Below, one piece after another: positions 1-7,358 of a DNA stretch of 7,746 bases. The notes under the pieces were generated by a model, which made no database searches, was not told the DNA's origin, and saw only the letters and a program-made list of their open reading frames with translations. Each line of letters opens with the position of its first letter. Position 1 is the first letter of the stretch. The stretch comes from Bacteroidales bacterium (GTDB lineage Bacteria > Bacteroidota > Bacteroidia > Bacteroidales > VadinHA17): positions 1-7,746 of the forward strand of contig DNOQ01000427.1 in NCBI GenBank assembly GCA_003501665.1, written 5' to 3'. The position numbers were made by a program, and so were the translations under genes.

Positions 1-659
1 CCGCTCTGGTTTCATCCCAATCAACCACTGGGTATGTCATTTTTATTGTTATTCTTTTGTTCTATTACTATAACAAGAAACAGAAACTGGTTATTCTCCT
101 ATGGCCAGCGGTCATGGTTTTAATAGCGCTGGCATTTTCCCTGCCTTTCATGAGTGACAAAATTGTCAGCCTGATCAGGGAAGCAGAAATGATTGACATT
201 ATGGTCGAGGGAAGCATAGGCAGGGAATCATCGATTGCGCCTCAAAGATTTGCCTCTTTCGTGATTGCATTCAGGGACTTCCTTGCAAATCCGATTTTGG
301 GTTTAGGTGGCAATATAGAAGCAAGCTGGACCACCAGAATTGGTGCAAATGTTTCGACAATTACCGGCTTAGGCAACCTATTAGCGCAACATGGTCTGGT
401 GGGGTTGCTTTTCTTCGCAATCGCATCATATCAATCCTCCAGTTTTTATGCTCGAAACTTCAATTTTAAGGGGAGCGGACTTTTCTTCATAATAATATTT
501 TTGATATCAATTAGTTATGGCATTATTTTATTGCCATTACTGATGAGTTTCTGGGTGTTCAGGCTTTTTACACCAAATGGAATCCAGGAAAAGGATCTAC
601 TGGTTAAGGGACTATTATTAAAGGAAAGTGGGACAGCGACCTTGAAGCCCAATCCTTGA
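1..659 (+). CDS. O-antigen ligase/polymerase-like membrane protein (Wzy/WaaL type), 5' truncated
   Basis: The reading frame is open from base 3 and runs off the left edge, so only the last 218 residues are seen; the TTG at 57 is internal, not the start. Hydrophobic, probably membrane-spanning stretches lie at visible residues about 11-23, 29-50, 121-143 and 160-189. Between the second and third is a polar stretch containing 'SFVIAFRDFLANPILGLGG' (ending near residue 103). The pattern 'R..s...f..nPilGlG', followed later by 'GNLLAQHGLVGLL', is typical of the periplasmic loop and last helices of the O-antigen ligase/polymerase superfamily (PF04932-like). Such proteins polymerise lipid-linked repeat units or transfer the glycan to an acceptor at the periplasmic side of the inner membrane. 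The neighbouring glycosyltransferases favour a Wzy-type polymerase, but sequence alone does not separate polymerase from ligase. The family call rests on the loop motif and topology. Confidence 0.72.
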   Translation, partial: ALVSSQSTTGYVIFIVILLFYYYNKKQKLVILLWPAVMVLIALAFSLPFMSDKIVSLIREAEMIDIMVEGSIGRESSIAPQRFASFVIAFRDFLANPILGLGGNIEASWTTRIGANVSTITGLGNLLAQHGLVGLLFFAIASYQSSSFYARNFNFKGSGLFFIIIFLISISYGIILLPLLMSFWVFRLFTPNGIQEKDLLVKGLLLKESGTATLKPNP

Positions 660-770
660 TATTTTAAATTTATCACTCAAACTGTTCATAAAGTTGACAG
701 GTCTCAATGGGATCGGATCTAGATTGTCATTAATGTAAGCGGTAGTATTAATTCATTGAAAATAAGTGTG

Positions 771-1607
771 ATGGAGTTAAAGCACCCCTTGCCCCCTGGC
801 CGAAGTTATGACCAACTTCTTAATCATTATAATATTGAAAAGGCTCTTGCAGAGAAGCTTAAGAACTCTGACAGAGAAACGAGAAGGCATATTTTTGCCA
901 GCATGTATGATGAGCTGTTTAGCAAGGTGCCTGATCACCCAAGGCTTACTCAGCGTAGTTCTGACAGGGTGACTGCCATCACCAATAAGGTCAAGGCTTC
1001 AATTATAGACAGGTTTATTGACAAGTTAAGCACGTATGTGGAATTTGCACCCGGTGATTGCCGGTTCGCCATTGAAACCGCAAAGAAGGTTAATGAAGTT
1101 TTTGGAATTGACATTTCTGACCAGAGAAATCCTGCCGATATTTTTCCTCAAAACTTCAAGTTAATCATTTATGACGGGTATAGTATTCCCGAACTCAAGG
1201 AGAATACCATCGATATAGTTTTTAGTTATCAGTTAATTGAGCATTTGCATCCGGAAGACACAAAGCTTCATTTTGAGCTGGTAAATAAGATCTTAAAACC
1301 CGGAGGGAGATATGTATTTCAAACACCTCATGCATTATCAGGGCCTTATGACATTTCCATGTTTTTTTCTGACGAGCCTGAAGGTTTCCATCTAAAGGAA
1401 TGGAAATATAGTGAAATCAAGTCGTTAGTGAAAGAAACGGGGTATTCAAGTTTCCAGACCAGATGGTCTGCCGGTGGGTTTGATTTTCAGCTCCCTTACT
1501 TATATTTTTTTTCTTGTGAGTCCTTGTTGAGAAGTTTTCCCAAACCAAGAATAAAAAAGGTTGCTAAACGCTTAATACCTATGCTGTACGGTGTTGCGGT
1601 AAAATAG
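771..1607 (+). CDS. Class I SAM-dependent methyltransferase (Methyltransf_11/23-like)
   Basis: This is a 278-residue soluble protein with a Rossmann-type methyltransferase core. Counting from the ATG at 771, motif I is a weak 'EFAPGDC' at 91-97 in place of the usual ExGxGxG. The ribose-binding acid is probably D114 in 'GIDIS'. The post-motif 'YQLIEHLHPED' centres on E157-H158, and 'LKPGG' lies at 175-179, followed by 'YVFQTP'. This order (GxG, acidic, EHL, LKPGG) defines the family. The N-terminal 80 residues are charged and helical-looking and carry no recognised motif. In this setting it probably O- or N-methylates a sugar of the glycan or a nucleotide-sugar intermediate in the cytoplasm; the substrate cannot be read. 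The frame also allows a TTG start at 756, adding five residues (MKISV). I prefer the ATG, but no ribosome-binding site decides. Unlike the packed genes downstream, it is flanked by non-coding gaps on both sides. Confidence 0.85.
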   Translation: MELKHPLPPGRSYDQLLNHYNIEKALAEKLKNSDRETRRHIFASMYDELFSKVPDHPRLTQRSSDRVTAITNKVKASIIDRFIDKLSTYVEFAPGDCRFAIETAKKVNEVFGIDISDQRNPADIFPQNFKLIIYDGYSIPELKENTIDIVFSYQLIEHLHPEDTKLHFELVNKILKPGGRYVFQTPHALSGPYDISMFFSDEPEGFHLKEWKYSEIKSLVKETGYSSFQTRWSAGGFDFQLPYLYFFSCESLLRSFPKPRIKKVAKRLIPMLYGVAVK

Positions 1608-1743
1608 AACTACCGGATTATCATCGTTTCAATGTTGGCATATTGGAGGATAAAAAAGACTAAACAAGTAGGTGCGAAAATCCCTCAAAAACAACGTTGG
1701 GCTTTCTAGTAAGATTATTTGAAGTACTTTAGTTTTAAAAGGA

Positions 1744-2871
1744 TTGATAGACAAGAAAATTAAAATCTGCTTCGTTTTATCCCACTTGCCGCAGGGGGGG
1801 GCTGAACGTCAGACGATAAACCTGATAAAAGGACTGAAAGCCTCCGATTACGAAATCACGCTACTTCTTTATGCCAACACTGAAATTTTCTATAGAGAGG
1901 TATTTGAATTACCTATTAAGATTATTGTGAATCAAACCCAAAAGGCAAATAAAGTAATCAGGAACCTTAAAAATGCATTTTTTTTAAGAAAAGTCTTAAA
2001 AGACAGCGATTTCGACATTTTACACACACTTCTGTATCATAATGGCTTTTGGGTAAGAATACTTGCACCAAGGAAATATAAAGATCGGATAATATACTCT
2101 ATAAGAAATACGGTGGATGCCATCCCATGGTCCTCAAGGCTGGCCGAAAAGATCTTGGTAAAAAAATCGATTGTAGTGACAAACAGCCAAAAAGTCCTTG
2201 AACAGTATATTGATATTGTTGGTGAAAGGCACCGGTTTCGTGTTTCAAATATTTACAATGGGATTGAGACTGCAAGGTTTTTATGCGACGAACCTCCGGG
2301 GATTTCCGGAAAGACAATTATTGGAACGGTAGGAAGACAAACCGCACTGAAAAACCAAATTCAGATTCTTCAGGCTGTCAATATTATTTCGAAAACCAAA
2401 CCAGTGCATTTTTTTCTGATAGGTGATAAAACTCAAGGGAGGTCAGTTGATAATGAAAGGTTTGTCAGAGACCATCAGTTAAGCGAGATTGTCACTTTAC
2501 TTGATTCCCAGCATGACATAGAAACCTACTACAGGAAGTTTAATATATTTGTCCTCTCTTCATTAAATGAAAGCTGTCCAAATGTACTTTTCGAAGCTAT
2601 GTTATCGAAATGTCTTTGTATTGTTTCCGAAGGAGCTAATGCAGACAAATTTATCTCCGATGGACTTAATGGTTTGGTATATGATGGTTCCCTTCCGATG
2701 CTTGTGTCAAAATTAAACGTAGCTCTTGAACTAATAAGCGGGAACAAGCATCATCCCATGGTCAACGCAGGATTTGATTATGCATTTCAAAACTTTTCGA
2801 CTGACTCAATGATGATGAAATATAATCGGCTCTATAATAGCATAGTACATAAAACTGATATTGACGGATGA
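1744..2871 (+). CDS. GT4-family glycosyltransferase (GT-B fold), TTG start
   Basis: This 375-residue cytoplasmic retaining glycosyltransferase has the complete GT4 signature. The N-terminal donor/acceptor loop is 'LPQGGAERQ' (residues 15-23). The second Rossmann domain opens with 'IIGTVGRQ' followed by 'LKNQ' (192-205). The catalytic/nucleotide-binding EX7E motif is intact, with E276 and E284 in 'NESCPNVLFEAM'. The usual 'DGLNGLVYDG' follows. It should transfer a sugar from a nucleotide sugar to the lipid-linked glycan; the donor is not predictable. The only start that keeps the N-terminal beta strand and GGAER loop is TTG at 1744. The frame is closed by TGA at 1720-1722, and the next ATG, at 1871, would delete the motif. 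A run of eight G (1794-1801) encodes part of QGGA and may be slippage-prone. The last bases overlap the next gene by 4 nt (ATGA), implying translational coupling. Confidence 0.93.
   Translation: MIDKKIKICFVLSHLPQGGAERQTINLIKGLKASDYEITLLLYANTEIFYREVFELPIKIIVNQTQKANKVIRNLKNAFFLRKVLKDSDFDILHTLLYHNGFWVRILAPRKYKDRIIYSIRNTVDAIPWSSRLAEKILVKKSIVVTNSQKVLEQYIDIVGERHRFRVSNIYNGIETARFLCDEPPGISGKTIIGTVGRQTALKNQIQILQAVNIISKTKPVHFFLIGDKTQGRSVDNERFVRDHQLSEIVTLLDSQHDIETYYRKFNIFVLSSLNESCPNVLFEAMLSKCLCIVSEGANADKFISDGLNGLVYDGSLPMLVSKLNVALELISGNKHHPMVNAGFDYAFQNFSTDSMMMKYNRLYNSIVHKTDIDG
1794..1801 (+). repeat. G8 homopolymer within the glycosyltransferase GGAER motif
   Basis: Eight consecutive G bases cover the third base of codon 17 (CAG), codons 18-19 (GGG GGG) and the first base of codon 20 (GCT). 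Gain or loss of one base would shift the frame after about 18 codons and abolish the enzyme. Runs of G this long are rare in AT-rich DNA, whereas the T8 runs seen nearby (1505-1512, 1978-1985) are expected. The tract length is seen directly; any role in slipped-strand phase variation is inference. Confidence 0.6.
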
Positions 2872-3920
2872 GGAGAACTGTTTTCTTTCTGAAGGATAGC
2901 AGGATTCATGAATGGTTGATTTCGGGTTTTGTAAAAAGAGACTTCCCTGTTCAATTAATTGGAATATCAAATCCTTCTGAGTTATTTGCCATGTCTAGAT
3001 TCAGGAGAATAATCAGACTCCATTCCCGGTATGCCCAACTATCCTTAAAAAGTCTCCTGAAGAGCAGGCGAGGAGATGTCATAATATGTTTTCTTGATGT
3101 CATGGGGCTTTATGTATTTCTTTTATCCCGGATCCTTTTCAAAAGAAGGGAGATAATAGTTATTAACATTATGTTCAATGATGGGAGTGACTTTTTGACG
3201 TCCATTAAGAGAAAAATGTTCAGGATGATGCTCAATAATAACAGAGTTCACCCTACAGTAACATCCTCGGAATTGTCAGCCATTTATAAGAAATTATTTA
3301 AGATCCCTGATAAACACTTTTACTTACTGCATGATTGCTATGGAGATCAGGAAATATTCACAGAGAGACCAGAAGAAGGTGACTATGTCTTTTGTGGAGG
3401 GACCAATGGCAGGGATTGGGAAGCCTTGATAAAGGCTGCTGATTTATTGCCGGATATACGATTTGTAGTAGTTGGGCCGCAAAGAAATACTTTAGGCGAT
3501 AAAATTCCCGGTAATATCGAGTATTTCTTTAATATACCCTACGATGATTTTCAAAAAATAATGCTAAAGTGTTCAATCTTGGCCCTACCGTTAAATACAG
3601 AGGCTCCGGCCGGTCTGATAGTCTTGTTTTCTGCCGGGCTTATGCACAAACCGTTAATATCAACTAATAATTATACCCTGAGGGAATATGTAACTTCTGG
3701 AGAAAACGGGTTTTTAATAGAAAAGGGTGACTATTTGACGCTTGCCGAAAAAATAAAGGAATTAAATGATGACAGCCTTAAGAGGCGTGAATTTGGCGAC
3801 AGACTCTTTAAGAAAGTTGTGGAGTTGGGTTCCCCCGATGCCTTTATAGAAAAGGTAATTGAGATAGCGAAACAAAGCCAGGAAGTTAAACCTGGAATAC
3901 AACCACAGACTCTGAAATGA
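2868..3920 (+). CDS. GT4-like glycosyltransferase, divergent catalytic motif
   Basis: This 350-residue protein has a GT-B layout. A divergent N-terminal half has basic helical segments (about 40-125) and no signal peptide. The C-terminal Rossmann domain has 'DYVFCGGTNGRDW' near 168-180, 'IRFVVVGP' near 197-204, and 'EAPAGLIVLFSAGLMHKPLI' from E245. The latter aligns with the EX7E region of GT4 enzymes, followed by 'LREYVTSGENGFLIEKGD'. The first Glu (E245) is present, but the position of the second is Leu (L253). This 'GLIVLF' variant is one I associate with a glycosyltransferase group in polysaccharide loci, so it need not mean inactivity. The role is probably one glycosidic linkage of the repeat unit, made at the inner membrane face. 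The ATG start overlaps the upstream stop (ATGA), and its own TGA overlaps the next ATG in the same way, so it is the middle of a translationally coupled trio. Confidence 0.86.
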   Translation: MRRTVFFLKDSRIHEWLISGFVKRDFPVQLIGISNPSELFAMSRFRRIIRLHSRYAQLSLKSLLKSRRGDVIICFLDVMGLYVFLLSRILFKRREIIVINIMFNDGSDFLTSIKRKMFRMMLNNNRVHPTVTSSELSAIYKKLFKIPDKHFYLLHDCYGDQEIFTERPEEGDYVFCGGTNGRDWEALIKAADLLPDIRFVVVGPQRNTLGDKIPGNIEYFFNIPYDDFQKIMLKCSILALPLNTEAPAGLIVLFSAGLMHKPLISTNNYTLREYVTSGENGFLIEKGDYLTLAEKIKELNDDSLKRREFGDRLFKKVVELGSPDAFIEKVIEIAKQSQEVKPGIQPQTLK

Positions 3921-5089
3921 CTTATATAATAATCGGAGATTCGTTTACTTTTCCTGAGGGCGATGCAGCCACGAATCGGGTTTATGCCTATGCCAAAGGT
4001 TTTGTGGAAAACAGTGTTAACGTGCATGTAGTAGGTTTCAGGGGCGACTATCTTCCAAATCACTCCGGTGAAACCGAAGGTATTAAATATCATCACCCAT
4101 TTCGACAGATAGTCAGGCATAACAATTTTTTTGTTCGACGGTGGCAGAAGATTAAGAAGTATCGCAATACTGTTTCGATATTAAAGGAGATTAACAACCA
4201 AGACAGAATCAAACAGGTTACAGTCTACACTACAAAGCTGACAACTCATTTCTTTGCCTGGTTTTTATCAGAAAGGTTTAAAGCGAAACTAATTAAAGAA
4301 TGCAGTGAACATCCCTTACGGCTGTACCAGAAAAACATATTTACCAGGACCATCGGTCATTTGAAGTTCAAAATTGAAATATTTCTTTCTGACGGGATCA
4401 TATGTATATCTCAATTTCTTATCGACTTCCATAGACTGCAAGGTTACCCGGGGGAAAAGCTACTGTTAGTACCAAGTACTGTAGATCCTGCCAGGTTTGA
4501 GGGCAGTAAGGATAAACCACTTCCTTACAAATACATAGGGTATTTTGGGGCTTTGACGTTTAAACGAGATAATGTTGATTTATTGATTAGAGCATTTGTT
4601 GGCGTTTATAATGCCTATCCTGATTACTTCCTGGTTCTGGGAGGGCCCGGTAATGAAAATGACAGGGCACAAATTCTGGATCTTATAAATAACCTCGGGA
4701 TTTCTTCCAGGGCGAAATTGCTGGAGTATATGCCGAGGAATGAGATTACTAAGTATATTTCAGGATCTGATATCCTTGTTATGACCCGAAGTAAGGATCT
4801 GGAGTCTCAGGCATCATTCCCGTCAAAATTAACCGAATACCTTGCATCTTCAAGACCGTTGATCACCGTTAAGGTGGGAGAGGTAGGTAATTTCCTTTCA
4901 GATGGAGTAAATGCTTTACTGGTAGAACCGGGTGATGAGATTGAACTTGCTGATAAACTGAAGTTTGTTATTGACAATTATAATTTGGCAATTGAAATTG
5001 CTGAGAGGGGCAGGTTATTGACCCTGACCACATTCAATTATAACTACCAGGCAAAAAGGATTATTCAATTCATTGATACGCTGGGGTAG
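3917..5089 (+). CDS. GT4-family glycosyltransferase, first of a tandem paralogous pair
   Basis: This is a 390-residue GT-B fold glycosyltransferase. The N-terminal loop is 'GDSFTFPEGDAATNR' (residues 7-21), the FPxGxAxTNR type that replaces the GGAER loop in some GT4 groups. 'KECSEHPLRLY' sits mid-protein, followed by 'DGIICISQFLID' and 'VPSTVD'. The C-terminal domain begins at 'YIGYFGAL' and carries 'LEYMPRNEI' and 'ASFPSKLTEYLASSRPLI' (from A299). The second Glu of EX7E is E307, while the first is Ala (A299). The last helix returns to the N-terminal domain ('YNYQAKRIIQFI'). No membrane segments are apparent. It starts on an ATG overlapping the previous TGA. The next gene is its clear paralogue, with the first 61 residues about two-thirds identical by hand count and the same motif order throughout, so the two probably use related donors or acceptors. 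The donor sugar is unknown. Confidence 0.91.
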   Translation: MTYIIIGDSFTFPEGDAATNRVYAYAKGFVENSVNVHVVGFRGDYLPNHSGETEGIKYHHPFRQIVRHNNFFVRRWQKIKKYRNTVSILKEINNQDRIKQVTVYTTKLTTHFFAWFLSERFKAKLIKECSEHPLRLYQKNIFTRTIGHLKFKIEIFLSDGIICISQFLIDFHRLQGYPGEKLLLVPSTVDPARFEGSKDKPLPYKYIGYFGALTFKRDNVDLLIRAFVGVYNAYPDYFLVLGGPGNENDRAQILDLINNLGISSRAKLLEYMPRNEITKYISGSDILVMTRSKDLESQASFPSKLTEYLASSRPLITVKVGEVGNFLSDGVNALLVEPGDEIELADKLKFVIDNYNLAIEIAERGRLLTLTTFNYNYQAKRIIQFIDTLG

Positions 5090-5131
5090 AGAATTATGAA
5101 CTACTTGCTCAATCCTTAAACTATTTGTACT

Positions 5132-6313
5132 ATGACCTGCGTGATATTTGGTGATGCTTTCACTTTCCCGGAAGGTGATGCTTCAACAAACAGGGTTTAT
5201 GCATATGCCAGGGGATTTCGTGAAAATGGAACAGATGTTCATGTAGTGTGTTTCAGGAATTCATACATGGACACCCCTTCAGGTAATACAGAAGGGATAA
5301 AGTTTTACCATCCATACAACCGGATGGCCAGAAGCAAGTCCTTCTTTCAACGCCGGTTTGATGAAATCAGTAAATATTTTCAAACAATTACTCTTTTCCG
5401 TGAATTCAGAAAGCAGGAAGATATCTCCTTTATTCTCTGCTATACAAAAGCAGTAAAGACTCAGCTTTTTGCTTTCCTGATATCCAGGTTTTTTGGTTCC
5501 AGGTTAATTCTTGAACGCAGCGAGCATCCTTTAAAGGATTATGGAAGTAAGGTCGGTGAGGTGGTTTTTGGCTTCCTGAAGGTCTTTATGGAAATATGGT
5601 TCACTGATTACATCTTCTGCATATCAGATTACCTAATTGATTTTTACCGGCATAGAGGTGCCAGGGAATCCAGACTTTTAAAAGTTCCCAGCATCGTTGA
5701 TAATACCAGGTTCATGAAGTCGTACGACAGACCAGTTAAGAGCAAATACATCTGTTATGCTGGTAGCCTGACCAAGTTGAAAGACGGAGTGGATATCCTA
5801 ATCCATAGCTTCTCGCAAATTGCCGGCAAGTACCCGGATATTGGCCTGGTGCTGGTAGGAAAGGCTGATACAACCGAAGATGAACATTACTTCCGGGATC
5901 TTGTTACCAATCTGGAATTAAACGGCAGGGTGGTGTTTACGGGAAAGCTTCCTCGAAATGAAATCCCGGCATACCTCTGTAATGCAGAGGTCCTTGCTCT
6001 TGCTCGTCCCCGAAGCATGGTTGCGGATGCCGGATTCCCATCAAAACTTACTGAATACCTTGCTGCAGGCAGGCCGGTTGTTGTTACCAGGGTGGGAGAG
6101 ATTCCTGCTTATCTGACTGACAATGAAAACGCCTTTTTATCCGAGCCTGATAGCGCAGAAGCATTTGCTGAAAGACTGGATTATGTCCTTTCCAGCTATC
6201 AATTTGCTGCAGAGGCAGGTTTCATGGCGAAAGAGCTCACCTACACAGTCTTTAACAATAATTATCAGGCAATGAGAATACTTGCCTTTCTGGAATCTAA
6301 TCTGAAAAGGTAA
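5132..6313 (+). CDS. GT4-family glycosyltransferase, second of a tandem paralogous pair
   Basis: This 393-residue protein is collinear with the preceding gene product. It has 'GDAFTFPEGDASTNR' at 7-21, 'LERSEHPLKDY' mid-protein, 'DYIFCISDYLIDFY', and 'VPSIVDNTRF'. The C-terminal Rossmann domain starts at 'YICYAGSL' and continues with 'FTGKLPRNEI' and 'AGFPSKLTEYLAAGRPVV' (from A300, with E308 as the retained Glu of EX7E). The ATG at 5132 matches the paralogue's start exactly (MT..I.GD.FTFPEGDA), so the start is secure. A 42-bp gap without a recognisable ribosome-binding site separates it from the paralogue, and its stop lies one base from the next gene. It probably adds another sugar to the same repeat unit. 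Synonymous sites differ widely from the first copy, so the duplication is old or the copies were acquired separately. Substrate specificity is not readable. Confidence 0.92.
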   Translation: MTCVIFGDAFTFPEGDASTNRVYAYARGFRENGTDVHVVCFRNSYMDTPSGNTEGIKFYHPYNRMARSKSFFQRRFDEISKYFQTITLFREFRKQEDISFILCYTKAVKTQLFAFLISRFFGSRLILERSEHPLKDYGSKVGEVVFGFLKVFMEIWFTDYIFCISDYLIDFYRHRGARESRLLKVPSIVDNTRFMKSYDRPVKSKYICYAGSLTKLKDGVDILIHSFSQIAGKYPDIGLVLVGKADTTEDEHYFRDLVTNLELNGRVVFTGKLPRNEIPAYLCNAEVLALARPRSMVADAGFPSKLTEYLAAGRPVVVTRVGEIPAYLTDNENAFLSEPDSAEAFAERLDYVLSSYQFAAEAGFMAKELTYTVFNNNYQAMRILAFLESNLKR

Positions 6314-6314
6314 A

Positions 6315-7349
6315 ATGCAAGCTGTATTTAAATCAGAACTGACTGAAACGGAAGTCCTGGATATTCAAAAATTCTGTTCATCGGTTGACTATTTTGCCCT
6401 GGAACAGTCAATCGGGTTTTCAAGGATATTGTATAACACTAAGATCACCTATTTCTATCTTCTGGATGGGGAGATAATCAAGAGCTTTTGCCAGGTTAAT
6501 GAAAACTTAAAATTTGCACATATCTGGTATGGACCTGTATGTAGTGACAAAGAAGACATTATCACCACCATAAATGAGATTGTCCGTCACTATAAAAAAA
6601 GAGGGTTCTGGTATCTGGGAGTCCAGATGTATCTTAAATCAGGAAGTGATTGTGACTTTATTGAATACCAGCTTAATAAGTTCAACAATATCAGATATAT
6701 ATTTAACAACGAGAATACCAAATCCTCTCTCGAAATAGATCTTAGCAAAAACATTGATGACATTTTCGGAAGTTTCAGAAAAGGCCATAGAAGTGATATA
6801 AAAAGAGCAATCAACTCCGGAATTCATGTTGAAGAAGCAGCCGGCGAGGAGGATATCAGAGTATTCTCCGCGGTATACCGTAAAATGTGTAAGTCGAGGT
6901 CTATCGGTGGCCATACCGCCTCCGAAATAGAAGAATTGATCAATTATATTGAAAGCAATCGCATGGGTAAACTTCTGGTGGCCAGAGACACTGATAACTC
7001 AGTGATTGGTGGAGCGATATTTGCGTACCAGGGGATTTCGGTGAGATATCTGATCAGTGCCTCAGATCCCGATAAACGCGATTTGCCGATGACACACCTG
7101 ATTATTTACAAGGCATTGGAGATGGGCAAAGCAGGCAAGTTCAAATATTTTGATTTCTGGGGATACAATCATTTTGCTGATAGTAATGACCAGATTTACA
7201 AGGTAAATAGCTTTAAGAAGGGCTTTGGAGGTTATTATACCTTTTTTGCAAAAAAGATGAACTTCAATCTCGTCCCCGGAGGTTACAATATTTACCGGCT
7301 TTTTGGGGTTATGAAGAGAATGAAAGGCAAGTTTAAGGGGAAAGAATGA
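6315..7349 (+). CDS. FemAB/GNAT-like acyl- or aminoacyltransferase
   Basis: This 344-residue protein resembles the FemAB / peptidoglycan-bridge transferase superfamily (paired GNAT-like domains). The N-terminal domain contains 'HIWYGPV' (G73-P74-V75) followed by an amphipathic helix and 'GFWYLGVQMY', matching the 'rGPv...l.v.P' pattern. Near the middle is 'FRKGHRSDIKRAINSGIHV' (from F154), the typical 'R.dI++A...Gi.v' stretch. The second GNAT domain has 'KLLVARD...VIGGAIF' and ends in 'YFDFWGYN' (278-285) and 'FKKGFGGYY' (300-308), which are strong family marks. Classical members transfer amino acids from aminoacyl-tRNA to lipid II; relatives in polysaccharide loci are thought to modify amino sugars. 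No long coiled-coil arm is seen and no signal peptide, so it should act in the cytoplasm. It starts one base after the preceding stop and is followed nine bases later by a deacetylase. Acyl donor and acceptor are unknown. Confidence 0.85.
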   Translation: MQAVFKSELTETEVLDIQKFCSSVDYFALEQSIGFSRILYNTKITYFYLLDGEIIKSFCQVNENLKFAHIWYGPVCSDKEDIITTINEIVRHYKKRGFWYLGVQMYLKSGSDCDFIEYQLNKFNNIRYIFNNENTKSSLEIDLSKNIDDIFGSFRKGHRSDIKRAINSGIHVEEAAGEEDIRVFSAVYRKMCKSRSIGGHTASEIEELINYIESNRMGKLLVARDTDNSVIGGAIFAYQGISVRYLISASDPDKRDLPMTHLIIYKALEMGKAGKFKYFDFWGYNHFADSNDQIYKVNSFKKGFGGYYTFFAKKMNFNLVPGGYNIYRLFGVMKRMKGKFKGKE

Positions 7350-7358
7350 AACAGAGAG

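Noticed and set aside
694..723. TTGACA followed 18 bp later by TCTAGA, resembling a sigma-70 promoter upstream of the methyltransferase.
   Set aside because: The -10 box matches only half of TATAAT. The probable host phylum uses a different consensus (TAnnTTTG), which I could not find at proper spacing here.
1605..1709. The methyltransferase frame stays open for 33 codons after its TAG stop, with an internal ATG at 1632, as if the stop were read through or the gene truncated.
   Set aside because: The protein already ends in a typical methyltransferase C-terminus ('LYGVAVK'). The extension matches no family I recognise, and its length is unremarkable by chance.
1697..1732. TTG plus TACTTTAG, a partial match to the Bacteroidota -33/-7 promoter, before the TTG-start glycosyltransferase.
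   Set aside because: The spacing is about 25 bp, longer than usual, the -7 box has a mismatch, and transcription would begin almost on the start codon.
3731..4120. Minus-strand open frame of 129 codons.
   Set aside because: It lies antisense to two well-supported glycosyltransferases, spans their junction and has no recognisable domain.
5096..5119. A seven-codon ATG-to-TAA frame in the gap between the tandem glycosyltransferases, as a possible leader peptide.
   Set aside because: It is too short to distinguish from chance and shows no attenuator hairpin or codon bias.
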